Numbered from the stretch's first letter, positions 33,733 through 42,205 are shown. The stretch is 64,000 nt of DNA from JAPOXR01 sp965221815 (GCA_965221815.1 OZ244915.1:496001-560000), one strand, 5' to 3'. The notes: generated by a model from the letters alone, not told the origin. Translations and numbers: made by a program.

Positions 33733-33957
33733 TCACCCTTTGGGCGGATAAGGGTCTTTGCCGTAAGTATTACGCTCCCGAATTCGACCGTTGCGACCGT
33801 GAATGTAAAGCTCGCCGCCGCTCCGCTTTACCCGATCAAGAGCTATTTCCACTGCTTTGCCCTGAGTCGGTACAACGCGATGGGCTTTCAACGATCCTGA
33901 GGATACAACAGCCCATTTTTTTCCACGTGGTGTGACATGAATAACACTTTCGCTCAT
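33733..33957 (-). CDS. DUF2188 domain protein
   Basis: A 74-aa protein from the ATG at 33957 (MSESVIHVTPRGKKWAVV), with AGGAG eight bases upstream. It shows the DUF2188 pattern: W-x-V in the first strand, a central ALDRVKRSGGELYIHGRNGRI, and the terminal RNTYGKDPYPP. Family function is not established. It is the first gene of the minus-strand train, and its stop overlaps the next start (TGATG). The bases upstream to 34202 probably hold the operon promoter. Confidence 0.82.
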   Translation of the reverse strand: MSESVIHVTPRGKKWAVVSSGSLKAHRVVPTQGKAVEIALDRVKRSGGELYIHGRNGRIRERNTYGKDPYPPKG

Positions 33958-34228
33958 TTTGCCGCTCCTGTGAGTTCGCAGATAAATGTGAGGTAGCATG
34001 TGAACGATGACCGTGCAATCCTTTGTCGAGAGTACGGGAGTGATTCCCCTATGGCTGGGTTTGGACCCTGCTTGATTCCTGATCGGTTTCATTTGGCGAA
34101 TCAGGCGACTTTGGCGAGAGGCGTGCGATTGTCGTTGGCCGCGGCGGGACAGGCGCTGGCGTGGTGCCGTCTGTGGGTCAGTTGGGCCCAGACGTTGTCA
34201 AAGAGAGTACCGCAAAGTGTGGGGCAAT

Positions 34229-35614
34229 TCAGGCGGCCATTCGGGTTTCTGCCTGAGTTGACAGGCCGGGATACCAGTGTTCGAATGTGTGACGCAGGGT
34301 GCCATCGAGAGTTCGTGTCCGGGTCTGAAGCATGAGGTGGGCGCCCTGTTGTGACCAGCGCATCTGCTGTTTCTTTGCAAAGCGTATCCCCACAACCGTA
34401 TTGACGGTGCTTTCGACAAAGCCGGTGGAGACCCGTTCTCCGTCGCGTCGCCGCTCGGCAGAGTTCGGGATCATCGTCCGGTTGTTCGCGATAGAGGTCT
34501 GGAATTCGCCGGCGGCTTTGCGCAGGGCCTTGATGCTGGCATAATTTGTCTCGATGTCATCCAGATCATCCACCAGATCTGCGATGAATGCCTGTCCCTC
34601 ATGCAGGTTGCCGTGCCAGAGGAAGCCCTTGATCCGGCGGAGAGACCGGTCCAGCTCCTTGGCCGCGTTGCCATTGTGATGCGCCAATCCCTTCACATAT
34701 TGCCGCAGGACCGTGATCCGCATGGTGATCTGGAACCCGTCGAGAATCTGTTCAGATGCCGGGGCCATGAACTGGGCCATGTTGATGACCGTGTCCCCGC
34801 CATCCGTCATGAAGGTCACCGGTTGGTTCTCCTGCCAGCCCTGGTCTTTCAGGATCGTGTGCAGGCGGCGTTTGGGCTTTGCGTCATGGCATTGCACAAG
34901 GCCCAGATAGCGGCTCGGACGCTCCCGGGGGATTGATTTGCCCACCGTCACTTCAAAATGCGTCTGACCGTCTTCACGCGCGCGGATATAACCCCCATCG
35001 ATCCCCACCGTGATCGATCCGTCGGGATTGGGGAGCGCGGCGCGCTGGGCGGGACAGGTGTCAATGAAGCTGAACCGCTCCACGGCGAGTTCGTCTTCCA
35101 TCCGCGTGGCCATCCGTCCCAGATGGCGGCGGATGGTCTCCGGATTGAGCCGCTGATCGATCGGCAGGACATCCTTCAGCAGATCGGCCGTGACCCCGAA
35201 CGAGACCAGTGAGGCCCATTTCGTTTCCAGCCAGAGCAACTCCGGGGCAACATGATCGGGGAGGAGATCGGTCAGCGGGCTGAAGGTCTGGGCCGCACCC
35301 GCATGCCCGGGGGCCTGATAATAACGGGGACTGTCCACCGTGACATCACCGAACACCGTGCGGTAGCGGATCTCCCGGTGTCCCTTGTCACGCAGCTTCC
35401 GCCCACTGGCCGGACAACAGGCGCGCGCCGCACAATAGGCCGCGCATTGCGCGGTGACAATGTCCTGCTGGAGCTGCAACAGAATGGCCTTGCCCTCGGC
35501 GATGGACAGGCCGAGATCACCGGAGGTCTCCGTGCGCTTGTCCAGGGTCGCGATGGTGTCCGTGTGGACGGTCCCGTCCGGGGCCGTGATCGCCACGGTG
35601 ATCTCAATCTTCAT
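34229..35614 (-). CDS. ISKra4-like transposase (ISAzba1-type)
   Basis: A 461-aa protein starting MKIEITVAITAPDGTVHTD at 35614. It has a Cys-containing region (AYCAARACCPASGRKL and the following YRTVFGDVTVDSPRYY), then a DDE-type core (VGIDGGYIRAREDG; FMTDGGDTVINMAQ) and a C-terminal Glu region (STGFVESTVNTVVGIRFAKKQQMRWS). The start overlaps the resolvase stop by 4 bp (ATGA). It is clearly different in sequence from the transposase at 31856-33379. Intact. Confidence 0.85.
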   Translation of the reverse strand: MKIEITVAITAPDGTVHTDTIATLDKRTETSGDLGLSIAEGKAILLQLQQDIVTAQCAAYCAARACCPASGRKLRDKGHREIRYRTVFGDVTVDSPRYYQAPGHAGAAQTFSPLTDLLPDHVAPELLWLETKWASLVSFGVTADLLKDVLPIDQRLNPETIRRHLGRMATRMEDELAVERFSFIDTCPAQRAALPNPDGSITVGIDGGYIRAREDGQTHFEVTVGKSIPRERPSRYLGLVQCHDAKPKRRLHTILKDQGWQENQPVTFMTDGGDTVINMAQFMAPASEQILDGFQITMRITVLRQYVKGLAHHNGNAAKELDRSLRRIKGFLWHGNLHEGQAFIADLVDDLDDIETNYASIKALRKAAGEFQTSIANNRTMIPNSAERRRDGERVSTGFVESTVNTVVGIRFAKKQQMRWSQQGAHLMLQTRTRTLDGTLRHTFEHWYPGLSTQAETRMAA

Positions 35615-36216
35615 TGTCTGTTCTCCGTCTTCTGCGAATCGTTGTGGGCGTCCCGCGCCCGCATGATGGTCTGGCGACTGGCCCCCATCTCCCGGGCCAA
35701 CGCCGAGACCGTCGCCCCCTGGGCGATGCGATCCCGGACCGCGGTCTGTTGGGCCGGGGACAAGGTCCGGGGGCGGCCGAGGGGTTTGCCCTGCGCCCGG
35801 GCGCGGGCCAGCCCGGCCTGGGTGCGCTCGATCAGCAGATCGCGCTCGAACTGGGCGACAGCGTTGATCACATTCATCGTCATCCGGCCGGCGGAACTGG
35901 TCAGATCCACACCCCCCAGCGCCAGGCAATGCACGCGGATCCCCAGGGATTCGAGCCGGGCCACGGTGGTACTGACATCAATGGCATCGCGGCCCAATCG
36001 ATCCAGCTTCGAGACAATCAGCACATCGCCCCGCTCCATCTTGTCCAACAGACGGCGGAACCCGCGGCGCCGCGCCATCGCCACAGATCCGGACACGGTG
36101 TCCATGACAATGCGGTGCGGCTCCACCGTGAAACCCGCGGCAGCAATCTCCTGAAGCTGATTGTCCACCGTCTGCTCGAGGGACGAGACGCGGGCATAGG
36201 TAAAAGTTCGGGACAT
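35611..36216 (-). CDS. Serine recombinase / resolvase
   Basis: A 201-aa small serine recombinase from the ATG at 36216 (MSRTFTYARVSSLEQTVDNQ). It carries the catalytic Ser in YARVSS, conserved Arg and Leu blocks (LIVSKLDRLGRD, and the GRMTMNVINAVAQFERDLLIERTQAGL helix) and a C-terminal helix-turn-helix (SPAQQTAVRDRIAQGATVSALAREMGASRQTI). It probably resolves transposition cointegrates of the element. Overlaps the transposase gene by 4 bp. Confidence 0.93.
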   Translation of the reverse strand: MSRTFTYARVSSLEQTVDNQLQEIAAAGFTVEPHRIVMDTVSGSVAMARRRGFRRLLDKMERGDVLIVSKLDRLGRDAIDVSTTVARLESLGIRVHCLALGGVDLTSSAGRMTMNVINAVAQFERDLLIERTQAGLARARAQGKPLGRPRTLSPAQQTAVRDRIAQGATVSALAREMGASRQTIMRARDAHNDSQKTENRQ

Positions 36217-36336
36217 CCGACTCCATGCGTTTACAAAGGGTGTCCGGAATGATACCCCTGTCCACAAGATTGTCAAACGAACTTGTGGGCAGGTCTGGGG
36301 GGCCTGTTCACAATCGATCGGTTGTGGACACCGCCC

Positions 36337-36996
36337 TCACAGTTGCTGATGCATGAATTCCCGGTGATCTCCGGCCCGGAACCGGCGGTTCACAGACCGG
36401 CGGGAAAACGTCTCCTCCACAGAGGGACCCCGCGCCACGACACGCTGCAGGGTCGCTTCCATGTCTTCGGTCAGGACATCCTGAACCGTCAAGCCGGGGG
36501 GCTGCCGCCCGGCCAGATCGCTGAGCCAGGCGACCATCGTCCCCAGATCCTCCCAGGCGTCAAACCCATTCGCTTCATCCCGCCGCACGCGATACCCCGG
36601 GGGGCCACCGCACTCCTCAGGCGGACAGGGCCGGGATCCCCCGGTGCACCGGGGCACAGATGGGCAGGTCTCCGCCGGGCCAATCGTCTCCACCCGGATC
36701 TCATGCGCCCAATCATCGCCCATGTCATAGATATAGGACAACCGATCCCGCTCACGAAACCCGAAATCCCGGAGGGCAACATCCGGACTCGCCACATGCA
36801 ATGCACACGCCCCATACTGAACCGCATCAATCTCAAAGGCAGACAGGTGGAGACCCTCCCAGCCCATCGCCACCTGAAGAATCCCATGCAACTCCCGCAG
36901 GGTCGTCGAATCCAAGACCCGCACCCGCCGCCAGATCATCGGGCTGACCCCGAGAAGACGAACCTTCAACTGATAAATCTGCAGAGCTTCGGACAT
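36337..36996 (-). CDS. Plasmid pRiA4b ORF-3-like protein (transposon cargo)
   Basis: A 219-aa protein from the ATG at 36996 (MSEALQIYQLKVRLLGVSP). The family shows the pattern YQLKVRLLGVSPMIWRRV, LHGILQVAMGW, LHLSAFEID, YDMGDDWAHEI (YxYDxGDxW-H) and a Cys cluster (CPSVPRCTGGSRPCPPEECGGPPGY) likely binding zinc. The biochemical role of the family is unknown; members are common as cargo in mobile elements of alphaproteobacteria. It lies inside the terminal repeats, 120 bp before the resolvase. Confidence 0.88.
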   Translation of the reverse strand: MSEALQIYQLKVRLLGVSPMIWRRVRVLDSTTLRELHGILQVAMGWEGLHLSAFEIDAVQYGACALHVASPDVALRDFGFRERDRLSYIYDMGDDWAHEIRVETIGPAETCPSVPRCTGGSRPCPPEECGGPPGYRVRRDEANGFDAWEDLGTMVAWLSDLAGRQPPGLTVQDVLTEDMEATLQRVVARGPSVEETFSRRSVNRRFRAGDHREFMHQQL

Positions 36997-37056
36997 ACAT
37001 GACGTCTGGCACCCGCACAGATCAAATGCAACTGCCCCACACTTTGCGGTACTCTC

Positions 37057-37551
37057 CATGACGGATCGCAGGATCCGATTGACCGCCATCATCCATCATC
37101 GCTCATGAGATGTCAGGGCACCCGCATCCGGCCCACGAACTTGGGACAGATTTGACGATCCGGCCATGTCCGAAATTGGCAACAGAGCCGGGCGTTTCGT
37201 CTGAACCGATCCCGACGGAGTGAGGCGTGGATGGCGTCTTCTTTCGATACGAGAGGCAGCTGATCTATTGGCGAGATCGGGATTGTGACGGTTCGGCATG
37301 AGCGCATGCATCAGATCGACCGTTTTCGGGGTGACCTTGGGTATGATGAGCAGGATGATCCGGGAGTGAATCGGAACGAACGGGTCACTGTGGCCCGACC
37401 GATCACGATGACTGTTGTGACCCTCTTGTGTGAGACATGCTGCGAGACGCGAGAATCAGCCCATGATTGAAGCCGTGTCCGTTCCTGTATAGTGACGCAT
37501 GCGGGTCGCAGGATTCATGTGTTTTGCCCGAGATGTGCAGAGAGGTCCGGT
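37057..37551. other. Intergenic region upstream of aco operon
   Basis: About 495 bp after the mobile element. Open frames on the minus strand (e.g. 37113-37311) are rich in Arg/Pro/Ser with no motif, and I do not call them. The aco promoter should be in the last ~150 bp; no clear sigma54 -24/-12 pair was identified by eye. Confidence 0.4.
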
Positions 37552-38610
37552 TTGTCCAAGGTTGGGATTATTGCAAATCCGGTTTCCGCCCGCGACATTC
37601 GGCGAATCGTCTCCCATGCCGGCAATCTTCCCATCAATGATCGGGCCAATATCGTCCTGCGTCTGTTGACCGGACTTTCGGCGGTTGGGGTTGAGGATGT
37701 CCTTGTCATGCCGGAGAATGGTGGAATCCGGCATCATCTCATGCGCAGTATTGATCGTGAAACCCGCATGGGTTCATCGCGCTTCCCCGGTGTTTCATAT
37801 CTCGATATGAAGGTCACTTGCACCGCCGAGGACAGTGCCGAAGCGGCACGGCAGATGCGCGAGGAAGGCGTCGGTGCGATTGTGGTTCTGGGTGGAGATG
37901 GAACCAACAGGGTCGTCGTGTCGCAATGCGGAGACATTCCGGTTGCCGGTGTCTCGACGGGGACCAACAATGCCTTCCCTGAGGTGCGCGAACCCACCAT
38001 TACCGGCCTCGCCGTTGGGCTTGCTGTCACGGCGCAGGTCCCACCGGAGCATGCTTTTTGCCTGAACAAGCTGTTGGAAGTCACAATCAACCAGGTACGC
38101 GATATTGCCTTGGTTGATGTGGCGGTCGTGGCCGAGAGATTTGTCGGCGCACGGGCCATCTGGAAGACCGAGAATTTCCGTGACCTGTTCGTGACCTATG
38201 GTCTGCCGGAGGGAATCGGCATGTCATCAATCGTGGGCCTCCTTGCACCTCTTGATCGCGCGACTCCCGAAGGCCGCCGTGTCTGTTTGCGACCAGTTGA
38301 ACAGACCGACTGGCATATCGCCGCCCCGATTGCACCGGGTCTCATCAAAGTGGTAGGGATTGGTTCTGTTGAAACACTCAATGCGGGGGTTCCATATAAA
38401 CCGGGCATCGGTGCGGGCTCAATTGCACTTGATGGTGAGCGTGAGGTCACCTTTGATGACTCGGACGATGTTGCAATCGGTTTGCGCACGAATGCGTTTC
38501 GTACAGTGAGTGTGCCAGACTGCATGACCTATGCGGCGCAGCACGGTGTCATGAACCGCGGGGCGAGGCACGCCTTCCGCTCTGCCCAGAAGGAGGAGAT
38601 TTTGAAATGA
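37552..38610 (+). CDS. acoX: AcoX-like protein (ATP-NAD kinase family) of acetoin catabolism
   Basis: A ~352-aa protein related to ATP-NAD kinases, regularly found at the head of acetoin dehydrogenase operons; its precise reaction is unproven. I place the start at the TTG at 37552 (LSKVGIIANPVSARDIRR), preceded by AGAGAGG, which fits the family N-terminus; a GTG at 37492 would add 20 residues. Family motifs are GIIANPVSARDIRR, the kinase GGDGTNR (in IVVLGGDGTNRVV), and STGTNNAFP. It overlaps acoA by 4 bp (ATGA), so the set is one operon. Confidence 0.88.
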   Translation: MSKVGIIANPVSARDIRRIVSHAGNLPINDRANIVLRLLTGLSAVGVEDVLVMPENGGIRHHLMRSIDRETRMGSSRFPGVSYLDMKVTCTAEDSAEAARQMREEGVGAIVVLGGDGTNRVVVSQCGDIPVAGVSTGTNNAFPEVREPTITGLAVGLAVTAQVPPEHAFCLNKLLEVTINQVRDIALVDVAVVAERFVGARAIWKTENFRDLFVTYGLPEGIGMSSIVGLLAPLDRATPEGRRVCLRPVEQTDWHIAAPIAPGLIKVVGIGSVETLNAGVPYKPGIGAGSIALDGEREVTFDDSDDVAIGLRTNAFRTVSVPDCMTYAAQHGVMNRGARHAFRSAQKEEILK

Positions 38611-39590
38611 GTGAAAACCCGTTCCCATTGGAGAAAGATGCGCTGTTGGCGGCGTATCGCAGGATGAAAACGATTCGGGAATTCGAAGAAAGGCTGCATG
38701 TGGATTTCGGTCGTGGCGAAATTCCTGGCTTTGTTCATCTCTATGCCGGCGAAGAGGCGGCAGGTGTGGGCATTATGATGCATCTCAAGGACCATGACCG
38801 TATTGCTTCGACCCATCGTGGCCATGGGCATTGTATTGCCAAGGGTGTTGATCCCGCTGACATGATGGCCGAAATCTATGGAAAGTCGACCGGATCCTGT
38901 GCCGGTAAAGGCGGCTCAATGCATATTGCAGATCTCTCGAAAGGCATGATGGGTGCCAACGGTATCCTCGGTGCCGGGGCGCCTTTGGCTTGCGGTGCGG
39001 CCCTGGCTGCGCAGAAGCTCGGTCATGATGGTGTCGCGATCACCTTTTTTGGTGATGGGGCTTCCAATCAAGGCACGGTGCTCGAATCGATGAATCTGGC
39101 GGCGATCTGGAATCTGCCGGCGATCTTCGTCGTTGAGAATAATGGTTACGCAGAATCGACATCGGTGGATTATGCGGTCGCATCTGACTCCTATGTTGAT
39201 CGTGCAACGGGTTTTGGCATGCCGGGAATTACGGTTGACGGAACTGATTTTTTCGCCGTTTACGAAGCGGCGGGCGAAGTGATCAGGCGGGCCCGCGAAG
39301 GCGGCGGCCCGAGTCTCCTGGAATGCAAGATGATCCGTTTTTTTGGTCATTTTGAAGGCGATGCACAAACCTATCGGGCACCGGGTGAGAATGAAGACAA
39401 CCGGGCCCATCGTGACTGTATCAAGATGTATCGGGCCAAGATTGTCGATTCAGGTGTGATCGATAATGGCGAGCTTGATGTGATCGACGCTGAAGTCATG
39501 ACGGTTATTGAAGACGCGGTGCAGCATGCCATGTCGTCGCCGATGCCGAGTCTGTCGGATCTGACGACCGATGTCTATGTCTCGTACTGA
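38607..39590 (+). CDS. acoA: Acetoin dehydrogenase E1 alpha subunit
   Basis: TPP-dependent E1 alpha of the 2-oxo-acid-dehydrogenase-like acetoin complex, cleaving acetoin to acetaldehyde and an acetyl group for CoA. The 327-aa protein has GEEAAGVGI, STHRGHGHCIAKG, and the TPP motif GDGASNQGTVLES ending in VVENNGYAESTS. It also has RFFGHFEGDAQTYR near the C-terminus. The length is typical of AcoA and shorter than branched-chain E1 alpha. AcoB follows after 26 bp. Confidence 0.93.
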   Translation: MSENPFPLEKDALLAAYRRMKTIREFEERLHVDFGRGEIPGFVHLYAGEEAAGVGIMMHLKDHDRIASTHRGHGHCIAKGVDPADMMAEIYGKSTGSCAGKGGSMHIADLSKGMMGANGILGAGAPLACGAALAAQKLGHDGVAITFFGDGASNQGTVLESMNLAAIWNLPAIFVVENNGYAESTSVDYAVASDSYVDRATGFGMPGITVDGTDFFAVYEAAGEVIRRAREGGGPSLLECKMIRFFGHFEGDAQTYRAPGENEDNRAHRDCIKMYRAKIVDSGVIDNGELDVIDAEVMTVIEDAVQHAMSSPMPSLSDLTTDVYVSY

Positions 39591-39616
39591 CAATACTGAT
39601 TTGAGGAGGATAAATT

Positions 39617-40630
39617 ATGGCGCGTGAAATCAGCATCAAGGATGCCATCAATGAGGCAATCGACCAGGAGATGGGTCGCGATCCAACGGTCATCATGATG
39701 GGTGAGGATATCGTTGGCGGTGCCGGATCACCGGGTGAGGATGATGCATGGGGTGGCCCGCTCGGTGTGACCAAGGGACTTTATCATAAACATCCGGATC
39801 AGATGATCGACACGCCTTTGTCTGAAAGTGCGTATGTCGGTGCAGCTATTGGTGCGGCGACTTGTGGGCTTCGCCCGATCGCGGAATTGATGTTCATTGA
39901 CTTCATGGGTGTTTGTCTCGATCAGATTTTCAATCAGGCCGCCAAGTTTCGTTACATGTTTGGCGGCAAGGCCGAAACGCCGGTGGTGATACGCGCCATG
40001 TGCGGTGCCGGTTTCCGTGCCGCGGCACAACATAGTCAGATGTTGACCCCGGTCTTTACCCATATTCCCGGGCTCAAGGTTGTGTGTCCGTCCAACGCCT
40101 ATGATGCCAAGGGACTGCTGATTCAGTCGATCCGTGACAATGATCCGGTCATATTTCTGGAACATAAAGCGCTCTATGATGCCCAGACTGATGTGCCCGA
40201 GGAATCCTATTCGATACCTTTTGCCGAGGCCAATATTGTGCGCGAGGGGTCGGATGTGACCATCGCAACTTACGGGATGATGGTGCCGAAATCTGTCGAG
40301 GCGGCAGACATGGTGAAGCAGGACGGGGTCGATGTTGAGATCATTGATCTCCGGACCTTGTCGCCGATTGACATGGAAACGGTATTGGAGAGTGTCGAGG
40401 AAACGGGGCGTCTGGTCTGCGTGGATGAAGCCAATCCGCGTTGTTCCATTGCGTCCGATGTCTCGTCGACCGTGGCGCAAGAGGCATTCGACGCATTGCA
40501 GGCACCGATCCAGATGGTGACGGCGCCACATGCGCCGGTGCCGTTCAGTCCGGCTCTTGAGGATCTCTACATTCCATCTGCAGAGCGTATTGCGGATGCC
40601 GTCCGGACCTGCATGGGCTCCAGATCATGA
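39617..40630 (+). CDS. acoB: Acetoin dehydrogenase E1 beta subunit
   Basis: The 337-aa partner of AcoA in the alpha2beta2 E1. It opens MAREISIKDAINEAIDQEM and has MMGEDIVGGAG, DTPLSESAYVGAAIGAA, AELMFIDFMGVCLDQIFNQAAKFRYMFGG, and FLEHKALYD in the transketolase C-terminal half. A strong ribosome-binding site (GAGGAGGA) lies ahead of the ATG. The stop overlaps the acoC start by 4 bp. Confidence 0.93.
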   Translation: MAREISIKDAINEAIDQEMGRDPTVIMMGEDIVGGAGSPGEDDAWGGPLGVTKGLYHKHPDQMIDTPLSESAYVGAAIGAATCGLRPIAELMFIDFMGVCLDQIFNQAAKFRYMFGGKAETPVVIRAMCGAGFRAAAQHSQMLTPVFTHIPGLKVVCPSNAYDAKGLLIQSIRDNDPVIFLEHKALYDAQTDVPEESYSIPFAEANIVREGSDVTIATYGMMVPKSVEAADMVKQDGVDVEIIDLRTLSPIDMETVLESVEETGRLVCVDEANPRCSIASDVSSTVAQEAFDALQAPIQMVTAPHAPVPFSPALEDLYIPSAERIADAVRTCMGSRS

Positions 40631-41727
40631 GCGATAAAATCACACCGATCCTGATGCCCAAATGGGGGTTGTCCATGAAGTCAGGGACGCTTTCGGCCTG
40701 GCATGTCGCGGAGGGAACTGAAATCGTTCCCGGAGACGAGATCATGGATATTGAAACCGACAAGATCGCGAATGCTGTGGAAGCGAGCGACGGCGGCCTC
40801 TTGCGTCGCCGTGTCGGGCAGGAAGGTGAGGTCTATCCAGTTCGCGCATTGCTGGGATTGATGGCACCTGAAAGCGTACCCGATTCCGAGATTGACGCTT
40901 ATATCGATGCTTACGAAATGCCTGAAATCGAGGACGATGAAGATGAGGGCCTGGTTGATCAGATCGTCGAGATTGGCATTGGACGTATCCGATATTCTGA
41001 ACGTGCCGGTGAAGGAACACCGATCGTCCTGATCCATGGTTTCGGTGGGGATCTCGACAACTGGCTGTTCAATATGGATGCCCTGGCGGAATCAGCTCCT
41101 GTCTATGCGCTTGACTTGCCGGGACACGGCCAGTCCGTCAAGGTCGTGGATGAACCGGGTCTCACGACATTGGTTGCGGCCGTCATCGAGTTCCTAGATC
41201 ACCTTGACATCACGAAGGCACACCTGGTGGGCCACTCACTGGGCGGACTGATCGCCGGGCGGATTGCCCTTGATGACTCGGAGCGGGTCCAGTCCTTGAC
41301 TCTCATTTGTTCTGCGGGATTGGGTACGGAAATCAACCTTGATTACATTGATGGTTTTGTCGCTGCAGCGAGTCGACGCGACCTGAAACCGGTTTTACGA
41401 CATCTCTTTGCGGATGAGGGTCTGGTCACCCGTTCGATGGTCAATAATCTACTCAAGTTCAAGCGCATTGATGGTGTCCAGGCCTATCTGGAATCGTTGA
41501 GAGATGATGTCTTTGGGGGTGGTCAGCAATCCGTTCATGTTTCAGATCAGCTCGGTCAACTCGGCATCCCTGTCCAGGTGATTTGGGGCGCTGAGGATGG
41601 AATCATTCCGCAGGCGCACGCGGCGGCCATTGCCGGTGCGAACGTGACCATCCTTCCGAATGCAGGGCATATGGTGATGATGGAGTGTGCGTCGGAGGTC
41701 AATGATCTCATCACGTCTCAACTGTGA
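40627..41727 (+). CDS. acoC: Acetoin dehydrogenase E2: lipoyl domain fused to alpha/beta hydrolase
   Basis: A 366-aa protein. Residues 1-80 are a lipoyl domain (MPKWGLSMKSGTLSAWHVAEG, lipoyl-Lys at K46 in DIETDKIANAV). An acidic linker (~90-108) follows, then an alpha/beta hydrolase fold from ~115: VLIHGFGGDLDNWLFN, nucleophile Ser204 in VGHSLGG, Asp in WGAEDGI, His in PNAGHMVMME. This lipoyl-hydrolase architecture, without the classical acyltransferase catalytic domain, is the one described for AcoC of acetoin operons. No E3 (acoL) or regulator acoR lies in the window, so these must be elsewhere. Confidence 0.92.
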   Translation: MSDKITPILMPKWGLSMKSGTLSAWHVAEGTEIVPGDEIMDIETDKIANAVEASDGGLLRRRVGQEGEVYPVRALLGLMAPESVPDSEIDAYIDAYEMPEIEDDEDEGLVDQIVEIGIGRIRYSERAGEGTPIVLIHGFGGDLDNWLFNMDALAESAPVYALDLPGHGQSVKVVDEPGLTTLVAAVIEFLDHLDITKAHLVGHSLGGLIAGRIALDDSERVQSLTLICSAGLGTEINLDYIDGFVAAASRRDLKPVLRHLFADEGLVTRSMVNNLLKFKRIDGVQAYLESLRDDVFGGGQQSVHVSDQLGQLGIPVQVIWGAEDGIIPQAHAAAIAGANVTILPNAGHMVMMECASEVNDLITSQL

Positions 41728-41788
41728 GTTCAGTGACGCGGTGACATCAGGGGGTGCCGACGACTGCCGACAGTCTCCCTGCGGCAGG

Positions 41789-41818
41789 GGCGCCACACGT
41801 TCGTGGCGCCAAACTTTT
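41789..41818 (+). terminator. Rho-independent terminator of the aco operon
   Basis: Perfect 8-bp stem GGCGCCAC/GTGGCGCC (41789-41796 with 41803-41810) with a 6-base loop, followed by AAACTTTTAT, about 60 bp after the acoC stop. Confidence 0.85.
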
Positions 41819-42019
41819 ATCCGGTTCGGTCGGCTGATCGTTCCATCAACCCCGTAACCCCAATCCCACATTCGTGGCAACGACACTCCGGGGGGGGGGC
41901 GAACCCATCTTCACAAACGGTTCCCATGCGGGAGAACCCAGCGGGTGAACGGTCTGCCCGTCCCGGTTTCCGCCGCGACCGCGTCCGGTCGCTGGTGGAA
42001 TCTCTGCAGTCCTTTGGTT

Positions 42020-42205
42020 TCACTGCATGACGGCACAGTCTGGGACCACGCCATCCGTGGCCAGACGCCAACGGGCCACCAGCAGCTTGCGGGCCAGGGT
42101 CAAGGCCCTCGTGGGCTGAAAGCGCAGCCAGCACCACGCTATCTGGATGATGTGTTTGCGGACCCGGGCCCGGCCGGCCTTGGTGATCCCCTGGTCATGA
42201 TCCAC
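42020..42205 (-). pseudogene. C-terminal remnant of an IS110-family transposase
   Basis: The minus strand reads GITKAGRARVRKHIIQIAWCWLRFQP, the conserved C-terminal block of IS110/IS1111 transposases around the catalytic Ser region, followed by LTLARKLLVARWRL. The N-terminal two thirds are missing; upstream sequence is a dispersed repeat. A run of ten G (41889-41898) lies just downstream. The remnant is distinct from the intact IS110 transposase at 43.7 kb. Confidence 0.65.

Larger units (their letters stand above)
31345..33733 (-). pseudogene. TIR/deoxyribosyltransferase-like gene interrupted by an ISKra4-family element
   Basis: The 5' part (33733-33402) encodes MLKLPDYNKSVFINCPFD up to TGDKKFL; the 3' part (31657-31345) encodes IFESMQYELKRCLSDINGL to the end. 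Removing the inserted element and one copy of the 9-bp duplication joins the two parts in frame into a 214-aa protein. It has VFINCPFDSDF, CKFSVHDLSRA and NMPFELGLDMG with a candidate catalytic Glu, the same fold type as the C-terminal domain encoded at 29300-30457. Its ATG overlaps the DUF2188 stop (TGATG). As it stands the gene is split, and the downstream genes may have lost upstream transcription unless the element supplies a promoter. Confidence 0.8.
34203..37056 (-). mobile_element. ISKra4-like element carrying serine recombinase and a pRiA4b ORF-3-like cargo gene
   Basis: Terminal inverted repeats GAGAGTACCGCAAAGTGTGG (34203-34222, continuing GGCA) and its complement at 37056-37033 bound 2.85 kb with three minus-strand genes. 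Flanking duplications are not obvious. The composition (ISKra4-type transposase preceded by an overlapping resolvase) resembles the ISAzba1-type branch of the family as I recall it. The same terminal sequence bounds the short element at 24.4 kb. Confidence 0.82.

Noticed and set aside
34098..34195. Minus-strand tail ending ACPAAANDNRTPLAKVA that might be the end of a gene cut by the 34203 element
   Set aside because: Only ~30 residues, no match across the other side of the element at 37057, so a split gene could not be supported.
34203..37056. Considered as a Tn3-family transposon because of the resolvase
   Set aside because: The large protein is a 461-aa ISKra4-type transposase, not a ~1000-aa Tn3 TnpA, and terminal repeats do not begin GGGG.
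39728..40531. Minus-strand frame of 267 codons opposite acoB
   Set aside because: His/Arg-rich shadow of acoB without motifs.
41889..41898. Run of ten G as a possible phase-variation tract
   Set aside because: It lies outside any supported gene, next to a transposase remnant; no frame to switch could be identified.
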